Of a DNA stretch of 64,000 bases, positions 1 through 7,422 are shown in pieces. The notes under the pieces were generated by a model that had not been told where the DNA came from, did not search any database, and was given only the letters and a program-made list of their open reading frames with translations. Origin of the DNA: Bacillus sp. V2I10 (GTDB taxonomy: Bacteria; Bacillota; Bacilli; Bacillales; Bacillaceae); assembly GCF_030817055.1 (NCBI RefSeq), contig NZ_JAUSYV010000001.1:4922001-4986000 (forward strand). Reading direction: 5' to 3'. Positions within the stretch are counted from its first letter, which is position 1. Each line of letters begins with the position of its first letter. The translations under genes were made by a program, and so were the position numbers.

Positions 1-301
1 TGACTTCGTTGATGAGAAGAGAAAGAATAATGGGAATTGGAAAGACAAAAATGATTTTCATCGTACTGATGATGATCGTATTTTTCAGCACGGAGAAAAA
101 CGCAGGCGAATCAAACAGGACATTAAAATGCTTCATGCCAACCCACACATTGTCACCAATAATCCTGTAATCCTGAAACGCAAGCTTCATGCCGATCAAG
201 GGCACAATATGGAAGACAGCAAAGTACAGGAGCGCAGGGAAAATCATGAGGTATAATACCCAGTCTTTGCGCATGAGCGCTAATTTTTGTTTAATCATCA
301 T
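1..301 (-). CDS. ABC sugar transporter permease, N-terminal part (cut by window edge)
   Basis: This is the first 100 or so residues of an integral-membrane permease of a carbohydrate ABC importer, LplB/UgpA type. The start is charged (KQKLALMRKDW), the first membrane segment (VLYLMIFPALLYFAVFHIVP) is followed by a KLAFQDY loop, and the second segment (IIFVFPIPIILSLL) runs to the window edge. The reading frame stays open to base 1. The chosen ATG overlaps the end of the upstream kinase gene by about 10 nt, which suggests translational coupling. An in-frame ATG at 325 is an alternative, and neither has a strong ribosome site. Its operon neighbours (a ribokinase-like kinase and the AtuA/DUF4387 pair) suggest import of the compound they process. 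The substrate cannot be read from the sequence. Confidence 0.8.
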   Translation of the reverse strand, partial: MMIKQKLALMRKDWVLYLMIFPALLYFAVFHIVPLIGMKLAFQDYRIIGDNVWVGMKHFNVLFDSPAFFSVLKNTIIISTMKIIFVFPIPIILSLLINEV

Positions 302-1193
302 CAGCAGACCTGCTGCAATATTCATTTACTTCTGCTGCGGTCGGCATCCCGCTCTGCGCCCCGCGTTTTTCAACGCTCAAGCCTGCAGCGATCACCGCAA
401 ATTGAATACATTCTTTTAGAGGCTTTTCCTCCGAAATCGCGTAAGAAAATGCACCTGCAAACGTATCACCTGCACCTGTTGAATCAACTGGATTTACTTT
501 GATGGCCGGGACAGTTTCGATTTCCTGTCCATTGAAGCAGGTGACGCCTTGTTCTCCTTTTGTAATCAGGAGCTTATTTGGATACTTTTTTAAAGCCTCT
601 GCTTCTTCATACTTGCTGTTAAAAATAATTTTTGCTTCATGTTCATTTGGAATCAAGTATGTGCAATGGCTGATTATCTCATCAGATAATGGAACAGCCG
701 GGGCAGGATTCAGAATGATGATTTTTCCATGATCGGCAAGCTCTTTGATGATGTATTCTATCGGCTGCATCGGAATCTCCATTGAAATTAAGATGACATC
801 AGCTTCTAAAAGATCATCTATTTTTTTCTGCAAATAAGCTTCATCCGTTTTTGCATTTGCACCCGGGACAACGATGATCCGGTTTTGAGCCTCGCAGATT
901 TCAATTATTGCGCAGCCGGTCGGTGCATCGCGCCGCATTTGAATGCTTGATCCATCTACCTTATTATTTTCTAATTGATGAAGCAGAAACTCTCCGTGCT
1001 GATCGTCTCCAAGCGTTCCAAATAGCTTGACTGAGCCGCCGAGCCTCGCAGCTGCGGTTGCCTGATTGGCTCCCTTTCCGCCGGGAAACATATGAAAATC
1101 CTTCCCTATTACGGTTTCTCCCATTTTAGGAGAAATATCTGTTACGGCAACCAGGTCCATATTTAAACTGCCAATAACCGCTATTTTATTCAT
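291..1193 (-). CDS. Ribokinase-like PfkB-family sugar kinase
   Basis: A 300-residue PfkB-family carbohydrate kinase, phosphorylating a sugar or sugar-like alcohol with ATP in the cytoplasm. The N-terminal family signature is seen as GGKGANQATAAARLGG. The C-terminal signature STGAGDTFAGAF carries the catalytic aspartate and anion hole. Length is typical of RbsK (about 295-310). The ATG at 1193 is preferred over an upstream TTG at 1199 because a GGAG ribosome site lies 8 nt before it. It starts 11 nt after the DUF4387 gene and its end overlaps the ABC permease start, so it belongs to one minus-strand operon. It is closest to ribokinase among PfkB enzymes, but no other rbs gene is present, so the substrate may not be ribose. 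Confidence 0.85.
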   Translation of the reverse strand: MNKIAVIGSLNMDLVAVTDISPKMGETVIGKDFHMFPGGKGANQATAAARLGGSVKLFGTLGDDQHGEFLLHQLENNKVDGSSIQMRRDAPTGCAIIEICEAQNRIIVVPGANAKTDEAYLQKKIDDLLEADVILISMEIPMQPIEYIIKELADHGKIIILNPAPAVPLSDEIISHCTYLIPNEHEAKIIFNSKYEEAEALKKYPNKLLITKGEQGVTCFNGQEIETVPAIKVNPVDSTGAGDTFAGAFSYAISEEKPLKECIQFAVIAAGLSVEKRGAQSGMPTAAEVNEYCSRSADDD

Positions 1194-1204
1194 AGTCAAA
1201 TCTC

Positions 1205-1516
1205 CTAATCTATTTCAAGATCCATTAATGGAGCATGCTGCTGCGCACCATATACATCCCGGTCAAACACAGATCCGGACGAATGGCTTCTGAAAAAGGT
1301 AATCTTGAATCCAAGCGCCTGATCAAAAAAAACGATATGCTTCAGCTGCTCCGCTTTAAGACGATAGAGCCTGCAAATAGCGTCCCCGGTAATTTTGTTT
1401 GAATGCTTCACATGAAAATAATCATCGCTTTTGCTGAATAGAACATCCAGCGTGATTTCAAATGGACCGGAGTTTTTGCTTCTAAGCACCTTTGAGTATT
1501 CTCCTAAAGTTGTCAT
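1205..1516 (-). CDS. DUF4387 family protein, partner of AtuA-like protein
   Basis: A 103-residue cytoplasmic protein of the DUF4387 family. Family features seen are the N-terminal LRSKNSGPFEITLDVLF stretch and the C-terminal SGSVFDRDVYGAQQHAP signature. Its biochemical role is not established. In other genomes this domain is found directly after, or fused to, AtuA/DUF1446 proteins, and here it overlaps the end of that gene by 4 nt (ATGA), a sign of co-translation. It has no membrane segment or signal peptide. It probably forms a complex or two-part enzyme with the upstream protein, which is an inference from gene order. Confidence 0.8.
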   Translation of the reverse strand: MTTLGEYSKVLRSKNSGPFEITLDVLFSKSDDYFHVKHSNKITGDAICRLYRLKAEQLKHIVFFDQALGFKITFFRSHSSGSVFDRDVYGAQQHAPLMDLEID

Positions 1517-2869
1517 AGAACCTCCAATTGAAACGGCATCTCACCTTTTTTCAGTTTCATAAGATGATAGATTGAGAACTCATATACAGGTCCAAACTCA
1601 ATATCGCTCGGAGCAAAAGGAAAGGCCAGATTCCCGGCTGTCGACTTTCTTCCTTCATAGCCGTAGTGCAAAAAAGTGGAGCGCAGCGTTGCACATATGC
1701 TGCTTGCTGCTTCTTGAGTATCTGCGACAACCTCAAATACAAGACCAATTTCATGACCTGAAAAGGGTTCACTCTCACTTTCTCCTAATACGGCATTTTT
1801 TCCATAGTGGTAAAAGTTGATTTGATAAGTATGTTCAGGGATATCCCTATAATGGCTTATTACTTCTTCTTTTACAGACGCTTCAATTCGTTCGATATTT
1901 TTAAGTAAAACCGGATCACGAACCCCTGCAAGGACAAATGTTCTGTATGCTTTCACTCTCGCTCCTTCAAGCTTCACTTGGTAACTCCTTTGAAGGAACA
2001 TATTTGCTGCCTGATACTTCAATTAAACCCTCGCCTGCATTTTTAAACTCACACTGAGATAAATCCAATAAAAATCCCGGACCATGGAGCAGATAGGGAT
2101 GATCTTTTTCATAAAAGGTATGAGCTGCCACACTTGTTGTACTGCATTTTCTGATTGGATTTATAGCCTGAACAGTAAATGAGTTTTCTTTAACTGTACC
2201 GAGAATACAATCCTTCGTCGTTCCAGGTTCAGCGCATAAGGCACCGCATTCTAATATTTTTCCTAAGTGATAGGAAAGGCCTGCATCCATGCCGTGAAAA
2301 ATGCCAACAGCCGCAAATGGAGATGGATCAAACGCTCTCCCGCAAATAATAAGATCACACTCCTGATGAAGCGCTTCTAAAATGGGTTCATGTCCCATCT
2401 GGGCAACAATTGAATGAGTTTCAGTCAAAGAGAAATGAGTTAAATCGGGCACATTCGGACTCATTTTCTCCATTCTCCCCTCATTAAAGGCATGACTGAT
2501 GTACGATTTATCAAAATCTGCCCAAATGACGCCAACTTTAGGCCTGGTTTTCTTATTTGACAGGACTTCTTCGATTATATCCAATGTCCATTCAACATGA
2601 GGTTTTGCACCAGCTCCTCCCGCTGAACCGACGATAAGAGGAATGTGAGTGTCCAAAGCAGCAGAAATGAGGATCTCCAGATCTTTTTTCGCAGCTCTCT
2701 TTGAAACGATGCCGACACCTGCCCCCAATTTATGCGGACCTGCATCAGTAGAACCGGCATCCACAACAATCGCATGAGGCTTCTTTTTCATGCCATTCTG
2801 AAAGCTCTCAAGCGGAAAACCGTATCCAAGAATGCCGCATGGTGACAAAATCCGGATTTCTTTGCTCAT
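1513..2869 (-). pseudogene. AtuA/DUF1446 family protein, broken by a single-base frameshift
   Basis: Relative of the acyclic terpene utilisation protein AtuA (DUF1446), usually about 450 residues. The first part (2869 down to about 1992) encodes MSKEIRILSPCGILGYGF, then a SAGGAGAKPHV stretch and a CGRAFDPSPFA motif, and ends at GSKYVPSKELPSEA-stop. The rest continues in another frame with YQVKLEGARVKAYRT through TAGNLAFPFAPSD to 1513. Removing one A from the AAA at 1989-1991 joins the two into a 451-residue protein of normal length. The start at 2869 has AAGGGGG 6-7 nt before it; an upstream in-frame ATG at 2899 lacks such a site. Downstream genes are intact. It could be a fresh mutation, a sequencing error or a translated +1 shift (an AAAGGAG Shine-Dalgarno-like string lies at the junction). 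Confidence 0.85.
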
Positions 2870-2912
2870 GCCATCCCCCTTGAAATTCAAATTTTTCATG
2901 CACTACCAAATA

Positions 2913-2930
2913 TACGTAACCGGTTACATA
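2913..2930. promoter_or_regulatory. Palindromic operator before the AtuA operon
   Basis: A perfect 12-bp palindrome GTAACCGGTTAC lies at 2916-2927, flanked by TA on both sides with one mismatch between, about 45 nt upstream of the AtuA start. The CCGG centre resembles operators of LacI/GntR-family sugar regulators. No matching regulator gene is inside the window, so it probably lies elsewhere in the cluster beyond base 1. Confidence 0.6.
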
Positions 2931-3013
2931 TTATTAGTAAAACCAGATTTTTATTGGTATGTCCAGGTTTTTTCAAAATTTTGTATTTCATTTAAATTTT
3001 TTTTAAGGAGACA

Positions 3014-3718
3014 TTATGAATAAAGAAATACCCTCAGACTGCCCTGCTGATCCATAATGGCAAGGAGAATTTCATTTACTTTTTTTTGGTGAACGGTTTT
3101 AAGTTCAGTGATTAGCCATTCTTCATCCTTCCCAAAACGCTGAAGTTCTTTCTTATTTATGCTGCCTTCTCTTATGATGGTTACAGGAAGATCGAAGGGA
3201 GCCGGGGCTAAATTCAGATCAAGATTCGTAACGGTTTGATGATCCGCTTTTAAAAAACAGGAAACCCTGCCGTCTGATTCGAAAAGGGCTGCGGCAACTT
3301 TTTCAGGATCTTCAATCTGCTGTTTCCTAAGCTCCGAAAGCAAATCATCAATCGTTAATCTTGCTTTTTTCAAGTTTTTATAAGAGATCTTGCCATTTGT
3401 GATTAAAGGAAAAGCGGGCGGATCAAGAAATATGCGAAACGCATGCCACTTTAGACTGATAAATATGCCCGCCGCATACAAAATAATTAAAACGGTCATC
3501 GTGATCATTGAACCTTTTAGTCCAAGTTCTTCGTCAGAAAGCGGATGAGCTATGATATTGCCAATAATGAGTGCAATCACGAAATCAAGGAGCCGCAGCT
3601 GGGCAATCGATCTCTGGCCCATGACTTTAGCGGATAAGGCTAAAAAGAAAAAAGCAAAAACAGCTCTCAGAATCCATTGAATGGATGTAAGAGTTTCCTG
3701 ACCATGAAAAAAATCCAT
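3014..3718 (-). CDS. DUF421 family membrane protein (YetF/YrbG type)
   Basis: A 234-residue protein of the DUF421 group that includes B. subtilis YetF, YrbG and YkjA. Three N-terminal membrane helices lie at about residues 14-33, 42-58 and 68-88, the second following a GQRSIAQLRLLDFV conserved stretch. They are followed by a soluble C-terminal half containing PAFPLITNGKI and a LRKQQI segment typical of the family. Its biochemical function is not firmly known; members have been linked to the spore or the membrane in Bacillus. An AGGGAG ribosome site lies about 8 nt before the ATG. It is transcribed alone, with no close partner gene. Confidence 0.85.
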   Translation of the reverse strand: MDFFHGQETLTSIQWILRAVFAFFFLALSAKVMGQRSIAQLRLLDFVIALIIGNIIAHPLSDEELGLKGSMITMTVLIILYAAGIFISLKWHAFRIFLDPPAFPLITNGKISYKNLKKARLTIDDLLSELRKQQIEDPEKVAAALFESDGRVSCFLKADHQTVTNLDLNLAPAPFDLPVTIIREGSINKKELQRFGKDEEWLITELKTVHQKKVNEILLAIMDQQGSLRVFLYS

Positions 3719-3911
3719 TCTTTACACTCCCTAATACAGGTGATTAATCATTATTCTTCTCCTGAACAAAGATGTTTATGAGCCGCTTACAGAACAATTA
3801 TCCCGGGGAAACACTTCCAAGCTGATGAACACAGGTCCTCCAACTTTTACACAGAAAATCATTGCCCGTTTCACACAAAATAAACATATCTCCTTATAGG
3901 GAGGAATGTTT

Positions 3912-4163
3912 GTGGAGACAGTCGACTACGACAAAGCATTATATTATACTCACCGATCACAGTGGGATAATCTTTTGATTTTGATGGTGCGAACAAAAGA
4001 TGATATGCTCTCAAAACGGATTGAGCAGTTCCTGCACGCATACAACTTCGAAAACAATTACGGAGAAGTCGAAAAGAAATTATATTCACTCCTTCGCTAT
4101 ATCGATCACGCAGTAGAAACAGGACATGAGTTAGAGGATGCGGAGTATGCTTATTTGACATAG
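3912..4163 (+). CDS. yhdB: YhdB-like small conserved protein
   Basis: An 83-residue soluble protein of unknown function. It starts METVDYDKALYYTHRSQW and is followed by amphipathic helices and an acidic C-terminus. I match it to Bacillus YhdB on memory of the sequence and on its position beside yhdA, as in B. subtilis. The GTG at 3912 is chosen as the start because GGAGG lies 7 nt upstream; an ATG at 3906 is only 1 nt from the same site. It converges with yhdA on a shared bidirectional hairpin. Function cannot be predicted. Confidence 0.7.
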   Translation: METVDYDKALYYTHRSQWDNLLILMVRTKDDMLSKRIEQFLHAYNFENNYGEVEKKLYSLLRYIDHAVETGHELEDAEYAYLT

Positions 4164-4203
4164 AAAAGCGGAACCGACTGGTTAGGCGGTGGAGCTAGAC
4201 AAT
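4164..4203 (+). repeat. Dispersed hairpin element, minimal copy
   Basis: A short copy of an interspersed element that recurs in this window, beginning AAAAGCGGAACCGAC and ending GTTAGGCGGTGGAGCTAGAC. The GGAACCG and CGGTGGAG arms can pair. It lies directly after the yhdB stop codon. Other copies are near 14375, 18683, 33349, 37425, 40048 and 54006. Confidence 0.6.
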
Positions 4204-4236
4204 GGAACCGAATAAATAGCTCTGCTCAAATAAAAA

Positions 4237-4260
4237 AAATGGAGGGAATCCCCTCCATTT
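4237..4260. terminator. Bidirectional terminator between yhdB and yhdA
   Basis: Perfect stem AAATGGAGGG/CCCTCCATTT with a short loop, A-run on one side and T-rich on the other, serving two converging genes. Confidence 0.85.
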
Positions 4261-4793
4261 TACTTTTGTTTTTGTATATAAAATTCTACATACATCTTAA
4301 GTTCCTCGATTAACTGGGCAACTAGCACCGCTGAATCATCAAGAAGTTTTTTGTTTTCATAATCAAAACAGATCGGATCAAGGGCAAGCTGTTTTGGTAT
4401 GGCATTTGCATAAACTCCTCTCATCACGGTTCTCATATTATTCAGAGCATTGATCCCGCCTTTTCCGCCGCCGGCAACTGCAATTAAGCCAACGGGCTTA
4501 TGTGCAAAATGAGAACTGCCTAAATAATCAAGGGCATTTTTTAATGCGCCGCTCATGCCGCTGTGATATTCAGGTGATAATAAAATGACACCGTCAGCTG
4601 CTTTAACCTGGTTTTTCAATTCCTGAACTGCTTCAATCTTTTCCTGGTCTTCCTCTCCATTAAACATTGGAAGATTCAGAACACTTAAATCGATGTGCGC
4701 TGCTCCATATTTTTCAGCAATAAATGCTGATGCGAGGCGGGTTCTTCCTTTTTTTCTTGGACTTCCATTAATAACAAGCAATTTCATTTTCAT
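4260..4793 (-). CDS. yhdA: NADPH-dependent FMN reductase / azoreductase
   Basis: A flavodoxin-fold FMN oxidoreductase of about 177 residues, related to B. subtilis YhdA, a cytoplasmic NADPH:FMN reductase that also reduces azo dyes. The FMN phosphate loop NGSPRKKGRT is at the N-terminus. A SPEYHSGMSGALKNALD stretch, typical of this family, is at about 80-97, and GGGKGG follows at about 115. Starts at 4793 (MKMKLL) or 4787 (MKLL) are both possible behind AGAGG; upstream in-frame codons overlap the previous gene and were discarded. It starts 10 nt after yhcZ, so it is the last gene of a sensor kinase-regulator-reductase operon, the same order as in B. subtilis. The link suggests redox control by the two-component pair. 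Confidence 0.88.
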   Translation of the reverse strand: MKMKLLVINGSPRKKGRTRLASAFIAEKYGAAHIDLSVLNLPMFNGEEDQEKIEAVQELKNQVKAADGVILLSPEYHSGMSGALKNALDYLGSSHFAHKPVGLIAVAGGGKGGINALNNMRTVMRGVYANAIPKQLALDPICFDYENKKLLDDSAVLVAQLIEELKMYVEFYIQKQK

Positions 4794-4803
4794 TCTTCCT
4801 CTC

Positions 4804-5445
4804 TTATTTGTCCAAGCCATTCTTGACTGCATATAGGGCAGCTTGTGTGCGGTCAGAGAGTGACAGCTTGGATAAAATATTTGACACATGTGTTTTTACG
4901 GTCTTTTCTGTGATGTATAAAGAAGCGGCAATTTCTTTATTGCTTTTTCCTTTTGCAATTTCCTTTAATACATCATTCTCCCGATTCGTAAGCGGTGTCA
5001 ATAGCTTTTCATCTTTTTGATTCGTTTGCATCAAATGGGACATCACATGGGATGTGACTTTGGGATGAAGCTTGCTTTCACCTTTCAGTACTTCTCTGAT
5101 CGTATGAACTAGTTCATCCGGTTCGACATCCTTGAGCTGATAGCCGGATGCTCCGGCTTGAATGGCTGGGATCACATGGTCCTGATCGGCGTAGCTCGTC
5201 AAAATAATGATTTTTATCTGTTCGTTGAATGTGCGGATTTCCTTTGTGGCATCTACTCCGTTCATGATGGGCATGGAGAGGTCCATTAATATCACGTCAG
5301 GCAGCAGCGTGCGTACCATCTTTACAGCCTCTTCCCCATCTTCAGCTTCTCCGACAATCTCAATATCCTTTTGGGTAGAGAGAAAGAAATGCAGCCCTCT
5401 TCGGACCACTTTGTGATCGTCAGCAATTAAAAGGCGAATTCCCAT
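4804..5445 (-). CDS. yhcZ: NarL/LuxR-family response regulator
   Basis: A 213-residue DNA-binding response regulator. The receiver domain (about 1-120) shows the acidic pair ADDH, the phospho-acceptor aspartate in VILMDLSMP and the conserved lysine in QLKDVEPDE. A LuxR-type helix-turn-helix (about 145-210) shows LTNRENDVLKEIAKG and EKTVKTHVSNILSKL. The ATG at 5445 is preferred over that at 5451 because GGGGG sits 7 nt before it. It follows its kinase (yhcY) by 12 nt and precedes yhdA by 10 nt. Targets are not visible here. Equivalent to B. subtilis YhcZ, and probably to staphylococcal AirR. Confidence 0.9.
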   Translation of the reverse strand: MGIRLLIADDHKVVRRGLHFFLSTQKDIEIVGEAEDGEEAVKMVRTLLPDVILMDLSMPIMNGVDATKEIRTFNEQIKIIILTSYADQDHVIPAIQAGASGYQLKDVEPDELVHTIREVLKGESKLHPKVTSHVMSHLMQTNQKDEKLLTPLTNRENDVLKEIAKGKSNKEIAASLYITEKTVKTHVSNILSKLSLSDRTQAALYAVKNGLDK

Positions 5446-5457
5446 GATCATGCCCCC

Positions 5458-6579
5458 TTAAATTGGTATTTTCACTTCTATTTCCGTGCCTCTATTAATT
5501 CCGGCGGTTATTTGAAATGTGCCGTTTAATTTTTGGACGCGATTTTTCATTCCCTGAAGCCCCATTGAAGGCAGCGGCAATTTTTCATTGTAAGAAAAAC
5601 CTGCTCCCTGGTCTTTAATTGTCATGATTACCTCATTTTTCGAACGGTGTATGCGAATGGAAGCAGTTTTTATTTGTGCATGCTTTTTACAATTATTTAA
5701 CGCTTCCTGACCAATTCTCCACAAGGCTTCCTCTGCATCACATGGGAGAGTTTGAACACCCTGAATATCCGTTTCAAGTTCCAGGCCCAATACTTTCGCG
5801 TAATTCATCAGCGCTGATGCAATCCCATTTTCCAGCCCTTGAGGTCTAAGCTGCCAGATTAAAGCCCTCATTTCTGAAAGAGCCTTCTGTGAGAGATCTT
5901 GAACATATGACAGCATCTCTTTCATCTGTTGATCTTCTGTCATTTCCTTTGAACCTCTTGCTGTCAGCATAATTGAAAAGAGAAGCTGATTGACGGAATC
6001 ATGCAAATCCTGCGCCAGCCTGTTCCGCTCCGCAATTAGAGCAAGATGCTGTTCGTTTTCAACAAGCTTCATCCGTTTCATCGCAGTTCCTATTTGTAAA
6101 GCAACAGCTTCGAGCAAGGCAAGCTCTTCGGTCGAGAAATGAGTTTTATTTGGAGAAGCAACATTTAATAATCCGATTTTTTCATTCCCCGTTCTAAGCG
6201 GAACGGTAGCATGATGGGTAATTTCATTCGTTTCGCCCCATTCAAATTGCTCTGCGTCTTCTAAACGTTTGCAGTTTATGATATTTGCAGCCTTGTTTAA
6301 ACGGCCGTCCGCAAATTTATCGATGCACCAGCAATCCCCACTGCACATTGCTTTTTTATGTTCTGTTTCAAGTGCAGGCGGAAGCTTCTGGTCCGCAGCT
6401 AATCGATATTGTTTATCTGAATCAATAAGAAAGATCCAGCCTGTTTCGAGTCCTGTTACGTGAAGAAGCTTCTTAAGAACGTCATCAAGCATTTGTTCGA
6501 GATCATTTGACTGATTCAGTGTTTCAGCGATTGTCTTTAGCGTCTGCAGTTCCAAAATGCGTTTTTCATCGTTTGACAT
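5458..6579 (-). CDS. yhcY: GAF-domain sensor histidine kinase, likely redox/Fe-S sensor
   Basis: A 373-residue cytoplasmic sensor kinase with no membrane helix. A GAF domain (about 25-170) comes first. It contains four cysteines in the pattern C79-x3-C83-x-C85-x17-C103. A HisKA_3 dimerisation region follows with the phospho-acceptor histidine in AQDLHDSVNQLL (H193), then an HATPase domain with a GMGLQGMKNR-type box near the end. Staphylococcal AirS, a GAF kinase of the same architecture, holds a redox-active Fe-S cluster on such cysteines, so oxygen or redox sensing is a reasonable inference here. The ATG at 6579 has AAGGAG 6 nt before it; the GTG at 6594 does not. First gene of the yhcY-yhcZ-yhdA operon. 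Confidence 0.88.
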   Translation of the reverse strand: MSNDEKRILELQTLKTIAETLNQSNDLEQMLDDVLKKLLHVTGLETGWIFLIDSDKQYRLAADQKLPPALETEHKKAMCSGDCWCIDKFADGRLNKAANIINCKRLEDAEQFEWGETNEITHHATVPLRTGNEKIGLLNVASPNKTHFSTEELALLEAVALQIGTAMKRMKLVENEQHLALIAERNRLAQDLHDSVNQLLFSIMLTARGSKEMTEDQQMKEMLSYVQDLSQKALSEMRALIWQLRPQGLENGIASALMNYAKVLGLELETDIQGVQTLPCDAEEALWRIGQEALNNCKKHAQIKTASIRIHRSKNEVIMTIKDQGAGFSYNEKLPLPSMGLQGMKNRVQKLNGTFQITAGINRGTEIEVKIPI

Positions 6580-6710
6580 ATCTTTCTCCTTCACAGTGTT
6601 TATATTGATAGTATATCAGCGTTTCCCCTTTTGCTGCCTTCTTAATGTGACTGATTTTTTCTCAGACTTTTGATGGAAATCCCAAAATAAAAGAAATTCT
6701 TAAATATTAA

Positions 6711-6746
6711 AAAAACTTGTAAATTTGAAATTTACAAGTTTTTTTA
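6711..6746 (-). terminator. Hairpin terminator after the pgmB remnant
   Basis: Stem ACTTGTAAATTT/AAATTTACAAGT with A- and T-runs on the two sides. It lies just past the stop of the beta-phosphoglucomutase fragment, so it is probably the old terminator of that gene. Confidence 0.75.
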
Positions 6747-6750
6747 ATAT

Positions 6751-6951
6751 CTAAATGTTTATCCAGTTTTTATGAGCCTCTTTAATTTTATCCCAACAAA
6801 GCTGATCCGTATTTTCTACTTGGTAATCGGCTTTATGCAGGGAGCTGCCTACTCCAACTGCAAACATTTCGCTTGCTTTGATAGCTTCAATTCCAGCCGC
6901 AGCATCTTCAATGCCAATTGACCGTTGTTGCAGCTCTAAGCCTCTAATGGA
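6751..6951 (-). pseudogene. beta-phosphoglucomutase (PgmB) C-terminal fragment
   Basis: Reading the minus strand, the last 55 or so codons of a HAD-family beta-phosphoglucomutase are intact: RSIGIEDAAAGIEAIKASE, then MFAVGVGSSLHKADYQ and a natural stop near 6755. Everything upstream of the IGIEDA motif, including the catalytic aspartates, is missing and is replaced by an unrelated LacI fragment on the other strand. This is a gene remnant with no start site. The complete enzyme interconverts beta-glucose 1- and 6-phosphate in maltose or trehalose breakdown. Confidence 0.75.
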
Positions 6952-7190
6952 TTGCAGGTCCGGAAAGAATGGGTAATTGATAGTGGATACACAGTCGAAA
7001 GTGCATCTGAATCGATTAAAGGATTATTCGACAGTCAGGAACGGCCATCTGCTGTTTTTGCAACAGATGATTTAAAAGTGATGAGTATATTTAGATCAGC
7101 TGCACAATATGGTGTATCTATTCCAGATGAGCTATCAATCGTAGACTACAGTAATTCGAACTTTTCACCATTTTTGTCTCCAGCATTGAC
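6952..7190 (+). pseudogene. LacI-family regulator, internal/C-terminal fragment
   Basis: An open stretch of about 80 codons matches the effector-binding half of a LacI/PurR-type repressor. It has a segment like KGLFDSQERPSAVFATDD, then GVSIPDELSIVDYSNSNF and SPALTS near the end. The DNA-binding domain is absent at one end, and the other end runs straight into a short-chain dehydrogenase fragment on the opposite strand. With pgmB and LacI remnants side by side, this looks like the wreck of a maltose/trehalose-type locus. I see no sign that it is expressed. Confidence 0.75.
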
Positions 7191-7343
7191 TAGTTCCTCA
7201 GCAAGTTCCTTAGCTGTTTGAAAAATTTCATCTGAGCTTCCAACTAAAGCAAGATTCATGCCCTGGTTTGAAAGCTGAAAGGCAATTTCCTTTCTGATGC
7301 CTCTTGATGCACCCGTTACGATTGCCGTCTGATTCTTCAACAT
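7160..7343 (-). pseudogene. FabG-type short-chain dehydrogenase, N-terminal fragment
   Basis: Begins with a good start (MLKNQTAIVTGASRGI) and continues as a Rossmann-fold SDR through FQLSNQGMNLALVGSS and KELAEELVNAG. It breaks after about 55 residues at the junction with the LacI fragment. The family's NAD(P) motif GASRGIG reads GASRGIR, so even the remaining part has lost a key glycine. The SNK and YxxxK catalytic regions are missing. Non-functional remnant. Confidence 0.8.
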
Positions 7344-7367
7344 GATAAAACCTCTTTTTAATTAAAA

Positions 7368-7399
7368 CAGCTGAAAAAGGCCATCTCCTTTTCCAGCTG
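7368..7399 (-). terminator. Terminator of pgcA
   Basis: Stem with arms CAGCTGGAAAAGG and CCTTTTTCAGCTG on the minus strand, followed by TTTTAAT, just after the pgcA stop codon. Confidence 0.85.
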
Positions 7400-7422
7400 C
7401 ATTTTTTAAAATAGCTTCCTTA

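Noticed and set aside
3871..4161. Minus-strand frame opposite yhdB
   Set aside because: It is the antisense shadow of a gene with a proper ribosome site and known family.
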